From: Calliopum simillimum
Taxonomy: Eukaryota; Arthropoda; Insecta; Diptera; Lauxaniidae
Reading direction: 5' to 3'
NCBI GenBank assembly: GCA_951812925.1
Contig: OX638370.1
Location: forward strand, 77,916,004 to 77,980,003
Length of the DNA stretch: 64,000 nucleotides
Shown here: positions 23,421-34,232 of the stretch, piece by piece
Position numbering within the stretch: the stretch's first letter is position 1
Layout of the letters: each line of letters starts with the position of its first letter
Program-made: the position numbers and the translations under genes
The notes under the pieces: model-generated
Databases searched by the model: none
The model's input: the letters and a program-made list of their open reading frames with translations, nothing else
What the model was told of the DNA's origin: nothing

Positions 23421-24204
23421 TAGGACTGATTCTTGCGATTAAGGCTCCATTTTTCCATATAAATAACGTTTTTCCGATCTTTAACGGTCTTGCGGCACGG
23501 TCAATTAATATCCGATCGGAACCAAAAGTTTTATGCTTGATATTTACACCAATAGGAAACTTTTTAGCACCTGGGAGCAAGGTTTTTTTCATTTTCAATT
23601 TTATACTTCCTAACCAAATAGTTCGCTCGGATCTCTCTTTCGCACATTTTCATTTGTACCAATATTTCATTTCTTAAAGCTCGGCAACCCTGGCTTAAAA
23701 CAGGTTTTTCACAAGCAATCCTGGATCACCGTGTTTGCAATGAAATTATCTTTATTTGAACACAAAATTTATTTATTAAACAGATGAGTGCAAATTTGTG
23801 GTATTGACTGACCTTTTAAAGCCTGGCAACCCTATGCCTTGGCAGGAAAAAAATAGGCAACCCTACTTTAACATATTGTAGAGGCTCTAAACTTTCGATT
23901 GGTATATAATATTTTCATTAAACAGATGAGTGCATTTTTTGAAAAAATTTCTCTTTTCAATATGGAATGAACCATAGCCTTGCCAGGATTTTTTTAGGCA
24001 ACCCACTCAAAATATGTTTCTAAACGTTTTTACTTTCATAAAAAATAGGTTTCATCCATTACACAGATGGGTGCAAATCTCTCCTTATTCGTATCTTAGA
24101 CTAAAACAGCATGTAGGGTTAAATTTTTTCAAACATCCCACCTTTGATTTGTATGAATATTTATATGCGGGTGTATGAAAATACTCTTACTTATTCATGT
24201 ACAT

Positions 24205-26059
24205 TAGACTGGCCCTAAAGTTGTATGAAAAATTTTAAAATCGTAAATCCCAATGTTTCCGCACGGAAAAATATGCAGTTTGGACTAAAAGTTATAATGC
24301 AATTTTTTGGTCCGAGATCCGGTTATTCTAAATCGACCCGGGTTGAGCTTTTTTATTAGGAAAAATGCAGAAATCTGAATTTTTTTCAAAATTTTTATAT
24401 AAAACAACCACAGTACGGAAAAAATTTGAAAACTACAAAAATTCTATCAGTCATCAAAAATTGGAATAAGATAACATATGTTTTTTCAATTTATTTCTTT
24501 TATTAAATATCTGTGTTTAATGTGTATTAACAATCTATCCAATGTTTCTTTATTTTATTAAGTGTATGTGTAATCGTTTCGGAATATCCATTTCTTCTTC
24601 TTTATCATCAAGATTGCCAAGAGCTTGTACCATTTTCATCAAAAAATCCTAAAGCAACTGCCTCCTCTGGCAAATATTTTCGTTTGCGGTATTCTACTAT
24701 TTCCAAAAGATTTGCTTTGCGTTCTTGTTTTCGAGCCAGCGTTACATCGACACCACACATGCTTCCTGGTCGGCCCTTTTCTCTTTGCATCAGAAGAACG
24801 TATTTGTCCTCTTGAATTTCCATCGATTCCAGTGCATCCAGAGCAGCGATATCAAATATAAAGCTTTCGATTTTTTCAGAGAATTCTTTTTTATTTTGCC
24901 AGTACTTTTCGTATGAACCGTGTCTGTACTTCGACAATTTTCGCCACTCTGCGTATGGTTTCTCCAATTTTTTCACGCAGTTGTTTTCGAACATGGAGGG
25001 AAGGTTTGCCCTTCGCCAAAAATCACGAGTAGCATCAATGTTGTATTTCATTCTGGCTTTAACACTAAACAATTGAAGAACTTACTTCATACTCGGCAAC
25101 TTTGCGCCATTAATAGAACTTTCACATTTTCCCACCAAAAATATATGTAGTATCATCAGATCGGAGTTTTTTCAGAGATGTACCTGATGTCGAAGCCACT
25201 TTGCCAATTAAAATACAAAAAATTATATAAATAATTGCCACTACATTCATTCATTAGTTCACTTCGACTGAAATTATGGGTTCACGATTGCATCTATTCG
25301 CCATGATATTAAAATTTATTTGATATAATCGGCTAGTTGCATAAATTGTTAGCATAATTGTCTCATAAAGTTTTGGCATTTCGTATTTCTAAGGGACTCG
25401 ATTTTATCGTGTGACGTGCTATTTCACCCGATTTTAGACTTTATGATCTTATTGAAAAGGTGATTGTATGCAGTTTTTGATAAAAGACAGTTATGATTGA
25501 GTTTTGTGGTAGCAAATAGTTTATATTAAAAAAAAAAACAAAAATGTACCGATTCCGGAATTTTCCTAGGTGAAGAAGCATTTGAAAAATAGATTAGAGA
25601 GGTAGATTAAGGCTCATTATGTAGAATAATATGTATATATATTTAATAGAAGACGGAAAGGGAGAAAAGCATATTCCATGGTTTTAAAATTTTTTATGAT
25701 TTTTAAATTTTTTGTGATTTTAAAATTTTTCCGTACTTCTAAAGGTGTGATATTATCGTACAACGAGCTTTTTCCACCGATTTCAGAAATCTTGGATTCC
25801 TTGAAAAGATAAATGTATGTACCTTATGATTAAAGACAATTAAAAAGTATTAAATTGAGCTTTGTGGTTGTTTTACATAAAAATATGTAAAAAAAGTAAT
25901 TTTTTTTGCATTTTTCCTGATAAAGAAGCTCAACCCGGGTCGACTTCGAATAACCGGATCTCGGATCAAAAAGTTTCATAACTATTTTTAACCCAAACTA
26001 CATATTTTTCCGTGCGGAAACTTTAGCTTTTCCACAATTTTCTATTATGGGCCACTCTA
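24205..26059. mobile_element. 1.86-kb hAT-like DNA transposon, exact 8-bp target duplication
   Basis: The left end TAGACTGGCCC and right end GGGCCACTCTA are inverted repeats, and ATGTACAT flanks both sides exactly (24197-24204, 26060-26067; the site is palindromic). The TIR similarity extends further in through TTTCCGCACGGAAAAATATG, GATCCGGTTATTC and CGACCCGGGTTGAGCTT, about 170 bp in all. An 8-bp duplication and TAG-type ends fit hAT, but the internal ORF (24608-25072) is not a hAT transposase I recognise. The ends resemble those of the palindrome at 34233-36106 (TAGAGTGGTCC). Confidence 0.8.
24550..25072 (-). pseudogene. Transposon-encoded protein of unrecognised family, frameshifted
   Basis: A 154-codon frame (25072 to 24608) lies inside the element. 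It reads like a genuine protein: mixed charge, Trp-rich N-terminus (DFWRRANLP, EWRKLSKYRHGS), a helical middle (FIFDIAALDALESM) and a conserved-looking block LLMQREKGRPGSMCGVD. My recollection is that similar blocks occur in unannotated arthropod transposon proteins, but I cannot name a domain. After GTSSWQS the frame stops. The next frame continues in phase with an acidic tail ending at 24550, suggesting one small indel. There is no obvious start context and the upstream frame is closed, so it is probably a fragment of a longer protein. Confidence 0.5.
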
Positions 26060-27129
26060 ATGTACATATAGGCTAGAGCGGTATGTTGTAAAAGTGTGAT
26101 AAAGCTACGGGATATGAAACAAAACATAGATAATATTAAATTTTATCCCTTATTTCAGAAATTTTTATAAAAAGCTAAAAATTTAATTTATAGCTTTATT
26201 TTGCTTTTTAGCTAAGAAGGCTATTAGCTGCAATGGCTAAACTCGATTATTATTACTAATTTTCCCAAATGATCGTACTAATATTCTAACTTTTGTTGGT
26301 TGTAAAGTAGACGTCGAAACCTTATTATTCGCTTGGTAAATGATGTCCTGAGGAATTGTCATTCAAATATCTTACCAAAATTTCGGCGAATTTAAGTTTT
26401 TTATTAACTTTTCGCATGAGAATTTAAATTTTGCCGCATTGTGTAGCAGAACACTTTACGCTGCCAAATTATTTTCATAGTAGATTTGACACATATGTTG
26501 ATGCATCGAAATCTGGTGTTTGTGGACACCGTTAGAAAAAACAAAACCTCAAGAAAGATTCTGTTGATAATTAACTCTACAAGCCTCCCAAAAAGGAGCA
26601 AGAATAAAAATTTTTAAAAGTGGTAAAAATAACGTTATTTGAATCACTTAAGTAGTGTATTTTGTGAACATGTTCTTTTAAAATTTTTTATTACTTTTCA
26701 GTTGCAAGTTTAATTTTATACGCTAGCAAATTGATGCGATTTAATTATTGTCCAATTTATGTTTCAGCGCTTTGAAACATTAGAAGACTAAATGTTGAGA
26801 GTAATCTTCATGTACTTACGGATATGACTTTGCTATCGTTGTTGTTTTACACCATTAAATGCTAAATGTTTATTTTCAATTTAACGACGTATTAAAATAT
26901 CAAAATAAAAGTGTAACTTTGAAAAAGTGACATCTTATCGAATATCGATATATTCACTTGACACATCCCTTATCCACTGTGGGTGTATGTGTGTGTGTTT
27001 GTTTGTGTGATTTCTGTGAAATCATGACAATAAATTGTCATTGATCTTCTTCGTTATGGAGCCAGTTCTATTCACAGCAAACCATTTTTTAGATGCTGTC
27101 ATTTATCTACGCTACGCCATGTTGGTTTT
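26060..27129. other. Gene-less intergenic DNA
   Basis: AT-rich with no recognisable gene. The short minus frame at 26404-26601 has no support. Confidence 0.4.
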
Positions 27130-27560
27130 GTTGCTTTTTATTGTTGTTGTTGTTGTTGCTGTTCTAAATGGTGGTGGTGGTGGTAGTTGTGTTGTTCCCA
27201 TGCATGTGCCTTTCTTCTTTTCATAATATCTTCATAATCATTTGAATTTCTCGTTGTTGTTGTTGTTATTGCTTTAGTCTGGCCCATAGTGCAGCAAGCA
27301 AGCAACAACAACACCAGCACCAACAACAACATCATAAGCGACATCCAACGAGATACTTGCGAGTTTAGAGATACTCAAGCTCAGATAGCGCACATTCAAG
27401 ATTTAGAATCTGCGCTCATTAAGTGTTTTCAGTCGATGCGCAGTCGCAGTTGCTCTGTTGCTGTCTCTGATGTTGCTGTTTCTGTTGTTGTCATCGTTAT
27501 TGTTTTTAGTTGTTGTTGTTGTTGTTGTTGTCATTATTATTACAGCCTGGACGACGTTTC
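27130..27560. repeat. GTT/CAA triplet-rich low-complexity tract
   Basis: Several interrupted (GTT)n runs (27140-27160, 27253-27268, 27505-27530) and a (GGT)n run near 27170. They open reading frames of up to 129 codons that are homopolymer-like (poly-Val, poly-Cys) and not credible proteins. Confidence 0.7.
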
Positions 27561-28546
27561 GTTTTCATATGATTTGGCCACATATTCTCGTACATATTTT
27601 ATGGGACACCAGATATGCAGATATGTGCACACCATCGAGAGACCGTCGGAACGAACGAATTCTCTGTGTCTGTGATAAAATAATAAAAAATCGTTATGTT
27701 GTTTTAATAAATATATCAAATTACGTAAAAGACGTGTTAAAAATCGTTGGTTTTAACACGTTGAATTGTGATTTTGAGACGAAATTGAGGCAGAAAAGAA
27801 ACAGAATGAAATTGAAGGTAAGGCAGAAGTCGAAAAATTTATACTAAGTATATACAAAAAGAACAAAAAACTTCACAGAAAATGTAAACAATATGAGAAA
27901 TGTTTTGTAGGTATTTGTCAAATATAAAATGAAAACTAACAGAAAAAGAAAGTTTCAAATGTAGATAGACACCAAAAGCATTTTAAGAACAAATTGAATA
28001 ATTATTGTAAGCTTAATGCACCTATTACCGAACACAATAAGTTTAATAATTAGTTTAAGCATTTTTGAATTTTTAATTATGAAGATTTGGTGCCCCTTCT
28101 TTACTAACCTTAACTTGGTTCTTTTTCGTATCACGTCAGGATTCCAAGCTTTCCACAGTTCAAATTGCAGAAAACACTGTTTTTAGGCATATGGCGCTCG
28201 TGATGAGAAAAATTCGTTTTGGTCATGGTATTTTTCGGGACCAAGACTAAGACGGTGATATAATTTAAAGACTGCAAGACTCCTTCCCAGTCTTGGTAAT
28301 TTATAGTAAATAGTTGCGTCACGCCCTTTCAAGCATAAAATCATCTCACAATTCGAAATTTGGCATCTTAAAATAAAACTTCTATAAAGTATGGATATTT
28401 TGAATACTCAACAAACTTTAGAAATTTGTTCAAGACCAAGATCAAAATTGAGACTACGACTTAATGCCCAAGATCAAGACCAAGATTCAATATCAAAACA
28501 TGTACCAAGACTTTATGTCCAAGATCAAGACCAAGACTGCTATGGC
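27561..28546. other. Intergenic DNA leading into the octamer array
   Basis: No gene recognised. 28430-28545 is an imperfect CAAGAtCAAGAC repeat ('caagatcaagaccaagact' occurs several times), forming a separate simple repeat right before the TTCATTTA array. Confidence 0.45.
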
Positions 28547-30215
28547 CATTTATTCATTTATTCATTTATTCATTTATTCATTTATTCATTTATTCATTTA
28601 TTCATTTATTCATTTATTCATTTATTCATTTATTCATTTATTCATTTATTCATTTATTCATTTATTCATTTATTCATTTATTCATTTATTCATTTATTCA
28701 TTTATTCATTTATTCATTTATTCATTTATTCATTTATTCATTTATTCATTTATTCATTTATTCATTTATTCATTTATTCATTTATTCATTTATTCATTTA
28801 TTCATTTATTCATTTATTCATTTATTCATTTATTCATTTATTCATTTATTCATTTATTCATTTATTCATTTATTCATTTATTCATTTATTCATTTATTCA
28901 TTTATTCATTTATTCATTTATTCATTTATTCATTTATTCATTTATTCATTTATTCATTTATTCATTTATTCATTTATTCATTTATTCATTTATTCATTTA
29001 TTCATTTATTCATTTATTCATTTATTCATTTATTCATTTATTCATTTATTCATTTATTCATTTATTCATTTATTCATTTATTCATTTATTCATTTATTCA
29101 TTTATTCATTTATTCATTTATTCATTTATTCATTTATTCATTTATTCATTTATTCATTTATTCATTTATTCATTTATTCATTTATTCATTTATTCATTTA
29201 TTCATTTTTTCATTTATTCATTTATTCATTTATTCATTTATTCATTTATTCATTTATTCATTTATTCATTTATTCATTTATTCATTTATTCATTTATTCA
29301 TTTATTCATTTATTCATTTATTCATTTATTCATTTATTCATTTATTCATTTATTCATTTATTCATTTATTCATTTATTCATTTATTCATTTATTCATTTA
29401 TTCATTTATTCATTTATTCATTTATTCATTTATTCATTTATTCATTTATTCATTTATTCATTTATTCATTTATTCATTTATTCATTTATTCATTTATTCA
29501 TTTATTCATTTATTCATTTATTCATTTATTCATTTATTCATTTATTCATTTATTCATTTATTCATTTATTCATTTATTCATTTATTCATTTATTCATTTA
29601 TTCATTTATTCATTTATTCATTTATTCATTTATTCATTTATTCATTTATTCATTTATTCATTTATTCATTTATTCATTTATTCATTTATTCATTTATTCA
29701 TTTATTCATTTATTCATTTATTCATTTATTCATTTATTCATTTATTCATTTATTCATTTATTCGTTTATTCATTTATTCATTTATTCATTTATTCATTTA
29801 TTCATTTATTCATTTATTCATTTATTCATTTATTCATTTATTCATTTATTCATTTATTCATTTATTCATTTATTCATTTATTCATTTATTCATTTATTCA
29901 TTTATTCATTTATTCATTTATTCATTTATTCATTTATTCATTTATTCATTTATTCATTTATTCATTTATTCATTTATTCATTTATTCATTTATTCATTTA
30001 TTCATTTATTCATTTATTCATTTATTCATTTATTCATTTATTCATTTATTCATTTATTCATTTATTCATTTATTCATTTATTCATTTATTCATTTATTCA
30101 TTTATTCATTTATTCATTTATTCATTTATTCATTTATTCATTTATTCATTTATTCATTTATTCCTTTATTCATTTATTCATCTATCCATTTATTCATTTA
30201 TCCATTTATTTATTT
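28547..30215. repeat. Huge octanucleotide microsatellite, (TTCATTTA) about 208 copies
   Basis: About 1.67 kb of a single 8-bp unit. From 28547 to about 30160 I see only isolated substitutions (A to T near 29208, A to G near 29764). Changes then cluster in the last 50-60 bp (near 30164, 30182, 30186, 30202), the usual sign of older edge units. Because 8 is not a multiple of 3, all three forward frames read the same cyclic peptide (FIYSFIHL) without stops. This opens frames of over 600 codons that are artefacts. The minus strand has stops. Confidence 0.98.
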
Positions 30216-31135
30216 GCAGTCTTAACAAATGTACCAAATTCCATCAATAATCTTCTTCCGTCAAACGTTGATGAAAAAAATCAGGCTGCAAATGTTTCAC
30301 TTGTATTTAGGGCGTACTGCATGATTAGATCACAAAGAAACTAATAAGTAGCAGCACTATTAATGAGCACTCGATAAATGGACTTTTGATCTACTTATGA
30401 GGTTACTCACGGGAAGGACAGAAGTTTTTCCTTTGTTCTACTAAATGTATGGTTATTTTTTAAAATGATCTACTATTTTCCATACAATGCGCCCTCATAG
30501 CTCAATAACTTTGTTTCATGGGCCACATACACCGACAATCGACTTCTGTATTTATTGTGCGATTAAGTTGTTGATAAAATTTTGTCGTTTTTGTTTAATT
30601 TACTGTTAAATCAACAGCAAAGTGACATCTGCCATAAATTATCGACTCGGTTTTATAGCATTTTTATGGACTAATTAATAAAACAAAAAAAAAAAAAGCA
30701 AAGCAAATGGAATTAAAGAAGGAGCCACTGGGAGTATCCATTTTGTTTGTTTCTTAATGTGATGAACTAATTTACAATCATTCATTCGACCACATACCCC
30801 ATTGCTCAAAATTCTAAATGACGCCCCCTCCATTCTCCTTATTAAGTTAAAAAAAGGTATTTTTTGTACCAATACTCGCATATGCGCGTTTGTGTGTGAA
30901 TGCATACCCAGTGGAAAAAGTAGTGCTTCAAAAACCCTACTGAAGTGTTTCTTTTTCACCAATAAGCGCTTCCGCTCCGTAAGAACTATTCTTTCTTTTT
31001 AACATTGCATGTCCTATGATGTAAGCCCTCTTAAGCTTACCGCAGCTTTACTACAAAAGGCCTTTTGAAGCTCTTATTTGTAATGCGGCGGTAAGCGTTC
31101 TTTCAATAAAATTTAAAAACAAAAATAAAGACTGA
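30216..31135. other. Gene-less intergenic DNA
   Basis: No recognisable feature apart from A-runs near 30685. The overlapping small frames on both strands at 30675-31002 have no recognisable domain. Confidence 0.4.
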
Positions 31136-31310
31136 CAGCACCAGGATTTTAAGCACGGACCGTCTCGTTAGACCGCTACACCAATGCCCAATGATATGAA
31201 AAGGTATTAAATTTGTATATTTAGCAAATGTTGTACAAACAGAATTTGATATTCGAATGTTTACAGCAGCCTTACATGGAATCAATATGTATTCAATTTC
31301 AATTCAATTA
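31136..31310 (-). ncRNA. tRNA-like SINE or element fragment
   Basis: Minus strand: A-box-like TTGGTGTAGCGGTCTAACG and a weak B-box (GTGCTTAAAATCCTGG). The plus-strand sequence 'aaacagaatttgatattcga' and 'cagccttacatggaatca' to its right is shared with 46975-47035, so the repeat is longer than its tRNA-like head. Another fragment ('gcagccttacataaaatcatt') lies at about 31443. Confidence 0.5.
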
Positions 31311-32004
31311 AACAAAAGTAAATAAATAAGAGAAAGGAAAATAGAAAAGTGAAATAATAAAATATTTTAATAAAAAAAGAACCAAGAAAAAAAAAAGTAA
31401 AAAAAGCACACATACTGGGTTCGAACTCATATTGTTCTTAATGCAGCCTTACATAAAATCATTAAGTAATGCTTTTAAGTTTCTATGGGGACATGTGCTT
31501 TTAAAGTGCCTGGCTCAGAAGCGCTTGAAATTTTTCCTATTGGGTAGTTATATTTTCTATTTCGTATTTGACAACAACAACAACTACAACAACAATAAAA
31601 AATACAGCTATAAAAATAACATTTGCATTTTGGTTAATGCAGAAAAAATGGCCATAAAAATTTTTATTTTTCTTCAGTTTTTCGTCTTTTGTATATCTTT
31701 TTTAGTGAAGGGCCAAAGGAAATACCCAAAAGTCGTAAAAGTAACGACTGAAAAAAAAAAAAAGAACAAATAAAAAAAAAAAAACCCAACACAAAATATT
31801 AAAAACACAGGAAAACTAAAAAAATAACTGAAATTGATGGCAAATGTATTGGGACTAGATAAAATGTGTCCATTAGAATGCTTGTAATTTTTTCGTTTGT
31901 TTCCTTTTTGCTTTCAAACAGTTTTATAGTTCAAAAGGTAGAAAGTAATAATTCTGGTACAAGGCGAGCCCATAATATTTATATTTACTGGTGTTGCATT
32001 TTTT
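31311..32004. other. Gene-less A-rich intergenic DNA
   Basis: A-runs and AAC/CAA triplets. The 113-codon frame at 31432-31773 ends in poly-Lys from A-runs and is not credible. Confidence 0.4.
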
Positions 32005-33640
32005 TATACCATACACCCTGGGTATATTCACTTCGTCCATCCGTTTGTAACGCAGAAAAGGAGGCGTGGCAGTTATGAAAAAGTATATATATTCTTGATC
32101 AGCGTCATCTTCTGAGTCGATATAGCCATGTCAATCTGTCTGTCTGGCTGGGTGTCGGGTGTCGAGTTGTACAGTGGGGTGAAATTTTAAAAATATTGAT
32201 TGTTAGAAGTGCTTACTGATTTTAACCATTTTTTTGCTATCGGGATAAAATTTTGTTTCATCGATTTAACACAAGAATGCGGTATTTTTGTTTTTTTCAT
32301 GTACAGTGGATAAAAAAACTTCAAAAATCGATTAAAAAAAATGTGACGTGCTGGAGAAAAACCACGAGACACGGGTATTTTTTTTGACGTCTACTTTAAG
32401 AATTTTTTTTTAATCTCCTCATGTGTTTTACAAAAAGTTCGAAATTGTCGAACAGTGCTATTAAACCTGTTTGAAAGCAAAAAGGAAACAAATAAAAAAA
32501 TTCAAAGCAGTCTAGTGATGATGATGATGAGACGTTTAACACTTTAAAAGACACTTCATTTATGGGTGAGAGTTTAATGACTTCACTTACATTGTCAGAC
32601 GGACGGACGGACAGGCTTGACCGCACGCTCGCTGGCATTCATTTAAAATATGGAAATGTAGTCTAACGCCAATAGCCAAATATTGGTCATAATATTTTAT
32701 TGCATTCCATTATGTTAATATTCACTCGCACATGTTTAGTTGGGAATTTTAATTAAAAACTTGGAGACTTAATATTTTTTAAATCAGTTGCCTCAAACTC
32801 TATGTAGCTATACAAGGCACGCCGTGCCTGAAACCGTTTTAAATCGGAGGCTGTTGCAAATTCTGTTTTTATACCCTATACAAACTTTGTCCTTCTGTTT
32901 GTAACGCAAAGAAGGATGGCATGGCAGGTATAGAAAAGTATATATATTCTTGATCAGCATCACCTCCTAAGTCGCTATAGCCATGTCCGTCTGTCTGGCT
33001 GGCTGGCTGGTTGGCTCTCATATTTTGAAAACGAGCGAAATCGGTCAACGGACGCGCCTACCGCCCATATAAAAAATATATTCAAAATGCATCTTTAAGA
33101 GTATTTTTCACAAAAATTCAACCACAGTACACATAAATAACTACTAGAAATGGTTAGCGCAAGCTCTGGGCAAAAACTAGGCGGAGGCGGGCGTAGCACA
33201 TCCCATATAAGCAAAACTTTCAAAATGCCATACCGAAAGAGTTTTTTGTGGTAATCCAACTAAATTTCACTCAAACACTAAAAAATTTAAATGTAAAATC
33301 TGAGCAAATACTGGGTGAAGTCGGACAAGAATGCGTGGCACCTCTCATACAAGCAAAAGTTTCAAAACGCTGTACTGAAAACATTTATTGAGACAACCCA
33401 ATTCAGACACTAAGAACTATAAACGCAAGCTGTGAGAAAAAACTGGATGAACTCGGACAGGAGGGTGTGGCACCTCCGATATAAGCATAGTTTCAAAACG
33501 CTATGCTCAAAACGTTTTTTGAGACAATCAAACTAAATTGCACACAGATACTAAAAACTTAGACAAGAGGGCGAGGCACCTTCCATATAAGCAAAATTTT
33601 CAAAATACTGCAGTGTAGGGTATTTAGTGTTTGGCCAGGC
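32005..33640 (+). repeat. Two tandem-oriented copies of the dispersed fly repeat
   Basis: The head 'tataccatacaccctgggtat ... aagtatatatattcttgatcagc ... tatagccatgtc..tctgtctggctgg' occurs at about 32005-32160 (truncated) and again at 32870-33010, where it continues through 'ggcgcctaccgcccat'-like sequence and several 'gcaaaa.tttcaaaa' blocks to a terminal 'gcagtgtagggtattt' near 33620. Reverse relative at 1117-1760, fragment at 7095-7330. Resembles DINE-1/INE-1-like interspersed repeats of Drosophila. Between the copies, 32161-32869 is unrecognised. Confidence 0.65.
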
Positions 33641-34224
33641 CAAAAGTAACCCCTTTACTAGTTTTATCATTCAAATGAAGTTTTAAAAAATTTTCGCTGG
33701 TGACACCTCGAATGAAAATTGAAAAAACCAAAAAAAAAAAAAACGAGATTTTCAGTGCCTCAAATAGAATCAATGCGGTACTTGAAGGGAAATTTCAAAT
33801 TTTTTTTTTACTACTTGCAATAAAGTTTCATATTTTTGACATTTGCCATATGTTAGTGGTGCTACTTTTTGATTGCTCAAAGTGTAGATAACCGGATTCA
33901 GAAGGAAGTTCTCGCACTCTTTGCTATTTATTTGTGCAAAATAAGCATGTTTCATAATAATAAATAGTACCTACAATAATAAAATCTTTATGATAAATTT
34001 AAAACATTTTTTATCACATTTTACACATGTTCAACGAACCGAATACCTCTTAACTTTATGTACCTTATTGAAAAATATATACTCATTAGAAGTAAGTATT
34101 ACCATCTGCAGTAACGTACTGGGTAATAAGTGTGATCTTGTACATTGCTAAATCTCCGGAAAATGTAACAAAATATGCCTTATTTTGTCCACACATATAT
34201 TTTTAATTTTTTTATTAAATAAAG
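33641..34224. other. Gene-less intergenic DNA
   Basis: Nothing recognised. The last bases are the left target duplication of the palindrome. Confidence 0.5.
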
Positions 34225-34232
34225 GTATAGAA

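Larger units (their letters stand above)
21847..24091. mobile_element. Foldback-type element with long inverted arms
   Basis: The left end CGAATAAGGAGATATTTGCA is mirrored at 24091, where the right end in reverse reads CGAATAAGGAGAGATTTGCA. Similarity between the arms extends about 1 kb on the left (to about 22835) and 0.7 kb on the right (from about 23395). The inner part of both arms can be read as the same peptide (starting MKMKKTLLPGAK) only because the DNA is inverted-repeated; it is not a gene. The left arm has three to four tandem 141-159-bp units, the right arm about one. The loop carries old dispersed-repeat sequence. No target duplication found. Confidence 0.8.

Noticed and set aside
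22642..23598. Two near-identical 64-codon proteins on opposite strands (MKMKKTLLPGAK...)
   Set aside because: They lie in the inverted arms of the foldback element, so their similarity is explained by the DNA palindrome; no domain, no start context, no codon bias.
27138..27847. Frames with poly-Cys and poly-Val stretches
   Set aside because: Generated by interrupted (GTT)n microsatellites.
28391..30344. Two overlapping frames of over 600 codons on the plus strand
   Set aside because: They are translations of the TTCATTTA octamer in different phases and read the same cyclic peptide; the frames are a by-product of a stop-free 8-bp unit.
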